From Sediminibacterium salmoneum NBRC 103935 (GTDB lineage: Bacteria; Bacteroidota; Bacteroidia; Chitinophagales; Chitinophagaceae), in NCBI RefSeq assembly GCF_000511175.1, contig NZ_KI866530.1, positions 2,610,428-2,674,427 of the forward strand: DNA of 64,000 bases, written 5' to 3'. Every line of letters begins with the position of its first letter. Position 1 is the first letter of the stretch. Positions 59,579 to 64,000 of the stretch are shown piece after piece. A program made the translations under genes and the position numbers. The notes below the pieces were generated by a model that was not told the origin of the DNA, did no database searches, and saw only the letters and a list, made by a program, of their open reading frames with translations.

Positions 59579-60919
59579 TTATTGAAAGAAACGATTAAAG
59601 CCCAGCAAAATTAGCTCATTCAGTAAATCGCTGGGAATACTCGGATTCAGCACGACCATTTTTTCTGGTTCTTGTGTTCCGCTGATAATTAAGATTCGCT
59701 CATTATTTAAATAGACTTCTCTGAAATACTGTCCTATTTCAATTCCAAAGGGCTGGTTACGGAAAGTTCCTGTGATGGAATACTTACTGGTATAAGTCAT
59801 TTCTGTTTCCTTGTCGCTAATTACTACTGCAGAACTACTGTCAATACCATTGGTGGCAATATGCGGATAAAGCTTTTTGGTAAAATCTTTTTTATCAATC
59901 AGGATACTGAATTTGGCTATGGTATCTTTTTCATTCAACAAATAATTGTTGTAGCCCTCCAGCGGTTCAACCTGGGGCATTCCTGATGAAGCAATGGCAT
60001 TATTGGATGATACACGGGCAGGAATAATTAACTGATAATTTTTATTCAGTATAATATTTCTGGCATCCTGTAACAAGAATACATGAATTTCATTGCCATG
60101 TTCTCTAACTGAATTCTCAACCGCCTTGGCCATATCCGCTGATAACTGGGTTCTGTTTTTTCCTTTAAGAATAATTTCCAGAAAACGCTGTTCATCCCAG
60201 CGTAACAGTTCAGATTGTCCTTTTAACTGGTATTTGCTAAACAAATTTTTGCTTTCTATATTGATTTTTGGAGCATTGGCAATGGCGCCGATAATGAAAT
60301 TATCTCCCATGAAAGGCGGGGAAGCTTTGATTTCAATCTGCTCTGTTTCAATGCTGCTGTCCAACAGAATTTCAACTGATTTCTTCATTAACTCCGCGAA
60401 CCCTTTGGCACTGAAATGCAGGTTTCCAAAAGGAACACCAATGCCATTGGCTTTGGCTCTTTTGATATATACTTCTAAACTTTTGGTGTAAGTGGGTGCA
60501 GGAGCGGGCTGTTGTATGCTCAGTTCCATCATCACCACAGATTGAATAGAAAACAGATTTGAGTCAAGGGGTTGATTGTTGTTGATTTGGTTCCAGAACA
60601 CTTTGGCAGAATATTCCGCCATTTTAAAATTTACCACAGGGGCAGTAACTGTGGTGTTTTGTTGACTATTGAAATCCCTGAAATTGTTTAATTGGGTAAA
60701 TTCGAAATCCAGATTAGCCAGACTCAAGTTCTTATGTGTTCCTAATTGCTGATTCAGTGCTTCTTTAAATTGCTGCAATACAACAGGGTTTTTCCAATAT
60801 TGCATCATGGGGCCTTCAATAGAAATGCAATGAAAGTTGCCTGGCTTTGCCATGGTTTGTGCCTGAAGCGATAAGAGGGAGCAAGAGGTTAGCAAAATGC
60901 TAAAAATAGATTTAATCAT
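59579..60919 (-). CDS. Secreted protein of unknown function (446 aa)
   Basis: This 446-residue protein has a signal peptide (MIKSIFSILLTSCSLLSLQAQ). The mature protein is mixed alpha/beta with no motif I recognise: KMAEYSAKVFWNQINN, VPFGNLHFSAKGFAEL, and a late VIIS-type beta region with NGIDSSSAVVISDKETEMTY. The last quarter contains strands repeated at even spacing that may form a beta-sandwich. It is followed 6 nt later by the exonuclease III gene in the same direction. It may belong to an uncharacterised Bacteroidota family. Confidence 0.65.
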   Translation of the reverse strand: MIKSIFSILLTSCSLLSLQAQTMAKPGNFHCISIEGPMMQYWKNPVVLQQFKEALNQQLGTHKNLSLANLDFEFTQLNNFRDFNSQQNTTVTAPVVNFKMAEYSAKVFWNQINNNQPLDSNLFSIQSVVMMELSIQQPAPAPTYTKSLEVYIKRAKANGIGVPFGNLHFSAKGFAELMKKSVEILLDSSIETEQIEIKASPPFMGDNFIIGAIANAPKINIESKNLFSKYQLKGQSELLRWDEQRFLEIILKGKNRTQLSADMAKAVENSVREHGNEIHVFLLQDARNIILNKNYQLIIPARVSSNNAIASSGMPQVEPLEGYNNYLLNEKDTIAKFSILIDKKDFTKKLYPHIATNGIDSSSAVVISDKETEMTYTSKYSITGTFRNQPFGIEIGQYFREVYLNNERILIISGTQEPEKMVVLNPSIPSDLLNELILLGFNRFFQ

Positions 60920-60993
60920 AATCAGGTTGTTACAAATATCGGGCTAGACTTAACAGAAAGTATTAATTTGAATGGAATTTAAATGTAATAAAA

Positions 60994-61740
60994 ATGAAGG
61001 AGAGTAAGCGTGAGGCCTTGAAGAGAATTATTCCGGCGGAACAACCCGTTTATTTAGATGGACCCAAACCCAGGATCAATGAATTGCGCTTTGCCTGGGA
61101 CGTATTTTCAGAGTTTATCAAGTCTTTTCGATTCCTACATTTTCTGGGTCCTTGTGTAACTGTTTTTGGAAGTGCCCGTTTCAAAGAAGATCATCCTTAT
61201 TATAAAGCTGCTCAGGATATTGGGAAACATATTGCCGAACTGGGATTTACCACCATAACCGGGGGAGGTCCGGGCATTATGGAAGCTGCCAACAGAGGAG
61301 CATTTGAAAACGGTGGGCAGTCGGTTGGGATTAATATCAAACTTCCGTTTGAACAACATGAAAATCCCTATGTACACAAGTCTATCACTTTGAAATACTT
61401 TTTTGTACGTAAAGTAATGTTGGTAAAATACTCCTATGCATTTGTATGCATGCCTGGTGGCTTTGGCACCATGGATGAATACTTTGAAGCCCTTACCCTG
61501 ATTCAAACTAAAACCATCAATGATTTCCCCATGGTTCTATTTGGAAAGGAGTATTACCAGCCCTTGATGGACTATTGTGCCTATATGGCAGAGCAAGGCA
61601 CTATTTCAAAAGAAGATTTGAAACTGGTTTTACTAACCGATGATGTTCACGAAGCAGGTCACCATATCAGTACCTATGTTCGCAAGAATTACAAAGTAAA
61701 ACCCCGCAAGCGTTTGTGGTGGTTTTTTGAGAAACGATAG
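60994..61740 (+). CDS. LOG family / TIGR00730 protein (Rossmann fold)
   Basis: This 248-residue protein carries GGGPGIME (90-97) and PGGFGTMDE (154-162), the signature of cytokinin riboside 5'-monophosphate phosphoribohydrolases (LOG). The conserved Glu (E97 and E162) and Arg (R139) are the usual catalytic and phosphate residues. Bacterial members hydrolyse nucleoside monophosphates. The N-terminal ~45 residues form an extra charged extension. It is convergent with the NarL-type regulator gene (1 nt apart). Confidence 0.88.
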   Translation: MKESKREALKRIIPAEQPVYLDGPKPRINELRFAWDVFSEFIKSFRFLHFLGPCVTVFGSARFKEDHPYYKAAQDIGKHIAELGFTTITGGGPGIMEAANRGAFENGGQSVGINIKLPFEQHENPYVHKSITLKYFFVRKVMLVKYSYAFVCMPGGFGTMDEYFEALTLIQTKTINDFPMVLFGKEYYQPLMDYCAYMAEQGTISKEDLKLVLLTDDVHEAGHHISTYVRKNYKVKPRKRLWWFFEKR

Positions 61741-61741
61741 G

Positions 61742-62377
61742 TTATTTAATTATACCCACTTTTCTTAAAAAGCGAATAATACCAATAGTAGTATTCTGGT
61801 TGGTTTTTTTAAAGATGCGCTCCAATTTTTTATTAATGGAAGAGGCGGAAATGCCCATATCAGATGCCACTTGTTTTCTTGATAAATCATTAGCGAGTAA
61901 CTGTGCAGCTTGAATTTCCTTTTTCGTTAATTGTTCAGCCCAGGGAAATTTTTGTTGCTTGATGGATGCTATTTCTTCAGTGCTAAAAATAAATTCAGGT
62001 GGATAGTATTCTTGACCGCTTATAATTTTGCGAATAATTTCGGCAAGTTCGCTAGCAGTTAGGTTTTTAAAGGCAAAACCATTCACTCCAATGCGAATCA
62101 TTGCTTTAACAGCATTTTCATCTGTTATCATTGAAAAGACCAATATCTTAACATTTGGATAATGTTTCTTAAAATGTTGTGCCACTTTATAGCCCGGCAT
62201 TTCTGGCATGTTGATGTCCAGAATTAATACATCTGGAATTAGTCCACTATCAATGGCTTTGATACAAGCTTCACCTGATAATGTAGTAGCAATAACTTCA
62301 AAATTCTCTTTTCTCAATAAATCCCCAATTGTATCCATGACCATAACATGGTCATCACACATCATTATTTTATTCAT
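61742..62377 (-). CDS. NarL/FixJ family response regulator
   Basis: This two-domain regulator has 211 residues. The receiver domain has acidic residues D8/D9, phosphoacceptor D54 in LILDINMPEMPG, and K104-type Lys in the FKNLTASEL segment. The C-terminal LuxR-type helix-turn-helix contains LTKKEIQAAQLLANDLSRKQVASDMGIS. No cognate kinase is adjacent in the window. It is transcribed away from the outer-membrane gene, so the 308-nt gap between them is divergent. Confidence 0.9.
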   Translation of the reverse strand: MNKIMMCDDHVMVMDTIGDLLRKENFEVIATTLSGEACIKAIDSGLIPDVLILDINMPEMPGYKVAQHFKKHYPNVKILVFSMITDENAVKAMIRIGVNGFAFKNLTASELAEIIRKIISGQEYYPPEFIFSTEEIASIKQQKFPWAEQLTKKEIQAAQLLANDLSRKQVASDMGISASSINKKLERIFKKTNQNTTIGIIRFLRKVGIIK

Positions 62378-62500
62378 TTATCTTTTTTGTTTCTTCATGT
62401 CATGTTTTGTTACGTCAGCATATAGTGAAACAATTGGGGGTATGAAGATAGAGTAAAGTGAAATATAAATAAAAAATAGTATGTTAAATTTACTTTATAT

Positions 62501-62509
62501 GGGGGGGGG
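62501..62509. repeat. Mononucleotide G9 tract
   Basis: Nine consecutive G in an otherwise AT-rich upstream region, 177 nt before the ATG of the outer-membrane gene. Such tracts can change length by slipped-strand mispairing. Confidence 0.85.
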
Positions 62510-62588
62510 TATGATATACATTCTAGTTGTTTTTTGCTATTTGAAAATAGCTTTTGGTTCTTGTCGAGGGGTAAAAATACCCCCCGGT

Positions 62589-62596
62589 TATTTTTG
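62589..62596 (+). promoter_or_regulatory. Candidate -7 box (TATTTTTG) for the outer-membrane gene
   Basis: The 8-mer fits TAnnTTTG, 90 nt before the ATG. The nearest upstream TTG at 62561 is 25 nt away, longer than usual. It lies downstream of the G9 tract and a GGGGTA/TACCCC dyad. Confidence 0.3.
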
Positions 62597-62685
62597 AATA
62601 TATAATTATTTTGTAAGATATTTAAAATATCAAAGAAAAGCTATAGTGCCTTTTTTCGATTTAATACAAAGATTTTCAATTACTT

Positions 62686-64000
62686 ATGGGTATCAAAGCT
62701 TTTTCTGTTTGTTTAGTTATTTTAATTTTTGGTCAAACATATGCTCAACAACCAAATATTGGCGTACTAAATGGTTTTGTAAAAGACAGTGTTACAAAAA
62801 AGGGATTGAGTTTGGCGACTGTTTCCGTTTTTAAGTTATCGGATTCAAGTATTGTTTCCTTTAAGTTATGTGATGATAAGGGCGGTTTTGAAATTAGGAA
62901 TATACCAATCAATCAAACCTTAAAAATTGTTACCACTTTTGAAGGGTATGAGGTAGACCGAAGAGAAGTGCGATTAACTGCTTCTACTAATTACCCTATT
63001 GGTACCATTTTGTTAAAGCCTACATCAAAATCATTAGATGAAGTAATTGTAAAATCAGAGCGACCACCCATTATTGTAAAAAAGGATACTATTGAATTTA
63101 ATGCAACTGCCTTTAAAACATTACCTAACGCATTGGTAGAAGACCTTTTTAAAAAACTGCCAGGAATGCAGGTAGATCGGGACGGCAATATTACCTATAA
63201 CGGCAGACCAGTTTCAAGAATATATGTAGATGGAAAAAGTTTCTTTAATGACAATTATAAAGCAGCCACACAAATTTTACCAAGTGCAATTGTGGCCAAT
63301 GTTCAAGTTTATGACGATAAAGAGCAATTAGATGCTACCCAAAAAAATACTGATTACAATAAGATTATTAATCTGAAACTAAAGCAAAATGTCAAGAAAA
63401 GTACTTTTGGCAAAGTGTCTTCTTCGGGCGGAACGGATAATCGATATGAACTTGCTGGTGCAGTCAATTTTTTGCGCGATACAGTTCAACTTACATTAAT
63501 AGGCTATAAAAACAATCTTAATAGAGGTGTATTTAATAGTTCAGAGATGCGAGCATTAGGAGCTTTTAATAGAAGTCAATACAAAATGAGTGTTAATGGG
63601 GATAGAAACTCCTACACTTTTAATAATATTTCTTTTGGTGGTGGAGTAACTGCCGAAACAGAGTCAATTGGTGGGGGTATTAATTTTAATCATGCACCTA
63701 CAAAGATTACATCATTTTATGCACAATATTTTGTATCACACGAAGATGGTTATACGAATGAAAAAACTAAAACACTTTTTTACAGTAATGACACTATAAA
63801 TGAGTATAGAATTAAAAATCAGTTAGCACTTGTCAAAACCAATAATAATATTAATATAGGAGCAAGAATGAAAAGTAAATCTGGTAATCATTCTTTATCA
63901 ATATATATGGGGAATCAATGGACTGATCAAAATTCATCAACTTTCAATCAAACCCTTAATTCAAAGTTCATATCGGATACTATTATTACCTCAAATGGTT
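62686..64000 (+). CDS. Outer membrane beta-barrel protein with carboxypeptidase-like N-terminal domain (truncated by window end)
   Basis: This gene begins at ATG 62686 and runs off the window with 438 codons visible. A signal peptide (GIKAFSVCLVILIFGQTYAQ) is followed by a CarboxypepD_reg-like domain (about 26-115, NGFVKDSVTKKGLSLATVSV). A TonB plug-like region comes next, with DEVIVKSERPPIIVKKDTIEF, LFKKLPGMQVDRDGNITYNG and RIYVDGKSFF, and barrel strands start near residue 235. The DGNITYNGRPVSRIYVDGK pattern is typical of the OMP_b-brl_3 TonB-dependent group rather than SusC. A protein of about 850-950 residues is expected. The NarL-type regulator gene lies divergently upstream, possibly regulating it. 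Confidence 0.88.
   Translation, partial: MGIKAFSVCLVILIFGQTYAQQPNIGVLNGFVKDSVTKKGLSLATVSVFKLSDSSIVSFKLCDDKGGFEIRNIPINQTLKIVTTFEGYEVDRREVRLTASTNYPIGTILLKPTSKSLDEVIVKSERPPIIVKKDTIEFNATAFKTLPNALVEDLFKKLPGMQVDRDGNITYNGRPVSRIYVDGKSFFNDNYKAATQILPSAIVANVQVYDDKEQLDATQKNTDYNKIINLKLKQNVKKSTFGKVSSSGGTDNRYELAGAVNFLRDTVQLTLIGYKNNLNRGVFNSSEMRALGAFNRSQYKMSVNGDRNSYTFNNISFGGGVTAETESIGGGINFNHAPTKITSFYAQYFVSHEDGYTNEKTKTLFYSNDTINEYRIKNQLALVKTNNNINIGARMKSKSGNHSLSIYMGNQWTDQNSSTFNQTLNSKFISDTIITSNG

Larger units (their letters stand above)
62378..62685. other. Divergent intergenic region with G9 tract and short dyads
   Basis: This 308-nt AT-rich region separates the regulator gene from the outer-membrane gene. It holds a run of nine G at 62501-62509, a direct repeat of GGGGGTATGA (62436-62445 and 62505-62514), and a GGGGTA / TACCCC dyad at 62568-62583. 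No open frame or RNA gene is convincing. It is likely to contain promoters for both genes. Confidence 0.6.

Noticed and set aside
62208..62456. Plus-strand open frame overlapping the NarL-type regulator start
   Set aside because: Antisense to the receiver domain, no recognisable product.
1..64000. Mobile elements, prophage, CRISPR arrays, tRNA or rRNA genes
   Set aside because: I looked for transposase or integrase motifs, repeat-spacer arrays and cloverleaf-like stretches in the gaps and saw none. Gaps are mostly under 300 nt.

Overview
The window is a chromosomal segment of a Bacteroidota bacterium, most likely from the Chitinophagaceae and resembling Sediminibacterium-type genomes. The evidence is two SusC/SusD outer-membrane uptake pairs, a short basic ribosomal protein of the THX type, a CoaX-OMP-LptC cluster, gene starts without clear Shine-Dalgarno sequences, and several TAnnTTTG -7 boxes. 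The genus is inferred and was not tested by any search. I see no insertion sequence, prophage, CRISPR array, tRNA or rRNA gene. Coding density is high and genes lie in tight same-strand runs, often with 1-30 nt overlaps.

Layout. 1-7.6 kb: end of a probable sugar-phosphate isomerase, a Tat-exported Gfo/Idh oxidoreductase, aldehyde dehydrogenase, glutathione peroxidase, DusB, then a CPBP protease / DUF2007 / CdsA / Psd membrane-lipid run. 7.7-14 kb: a Lys/Cys-rich secreted peptide, a YjjG phosphatase, an SDR, an FAH/flavin reductase pair, and a large secreted GH9 glycosidase fused to a NodB-like deacetylase. 14-20.9 kb: nine packed minus-strand genes headed by an SdpR/SdpI autorepressor-immunity pair with a visible operator. 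21-24.6 kb: a four-gene operon (methyltransferase, GT87, GtrB-like GT2, NodB deacetylase) that looks like a lipid-linked sugar transfer and deacetylation pathway. 24.7-30.6 kb: a deoxyhypusine-synthase-like enzyme and SusCD pair 1. 30.7-34.9 kb: CorC-like protein, TatC, RpiB and M28 peptidase. 35-37.8 kb: an ECF sigma factor whose frame is broken at an A7 run, a membrane anti-sigma-like protein and a secreted DUF4097-like protein. 37.9-42.2 kb: aldo/keto reductase, LptC, an outer-membrane protein, CoaX and a LON-domain protein. 42.3-48.8 kb: a glycosyltransferase and SusCD pair 2 with a third, probably surface-exposed lipoprotein. 48.9-54.7 kb: a surface-glycan region (O-antigen ligase-like protein, three glycosyltransferases, FkbM methyltransferase) interrupted by MeaB. 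54.8-64 kb: a TlpA-like thioredoxin protein, a Tat-exported class V aminotransferase, THX, HU, exonuclease III, a LOG protein, a NarL-type regulator, and the start of an outer-membrane beta-barrel protein whose upstream region carries a G9 tract.

How it fits together. Much of the window concerns the cell envelope: phospholipid synthesis (CdsA, Psd), LPS transport (LptC), glycan assembly and modification, TonB-dependent uptake, and Tat export with two visible Tat substrates. The points most worth checking are the sigma-factor frameshift at a homopolymer, the methyltransferase/GT87/GT2/deacetylase operon, the GH9-deacetylase fusion, the SdpR operator-promoter architecture, the deoxyhypusine-synthase homologue, and the G9 tract before the last gene.
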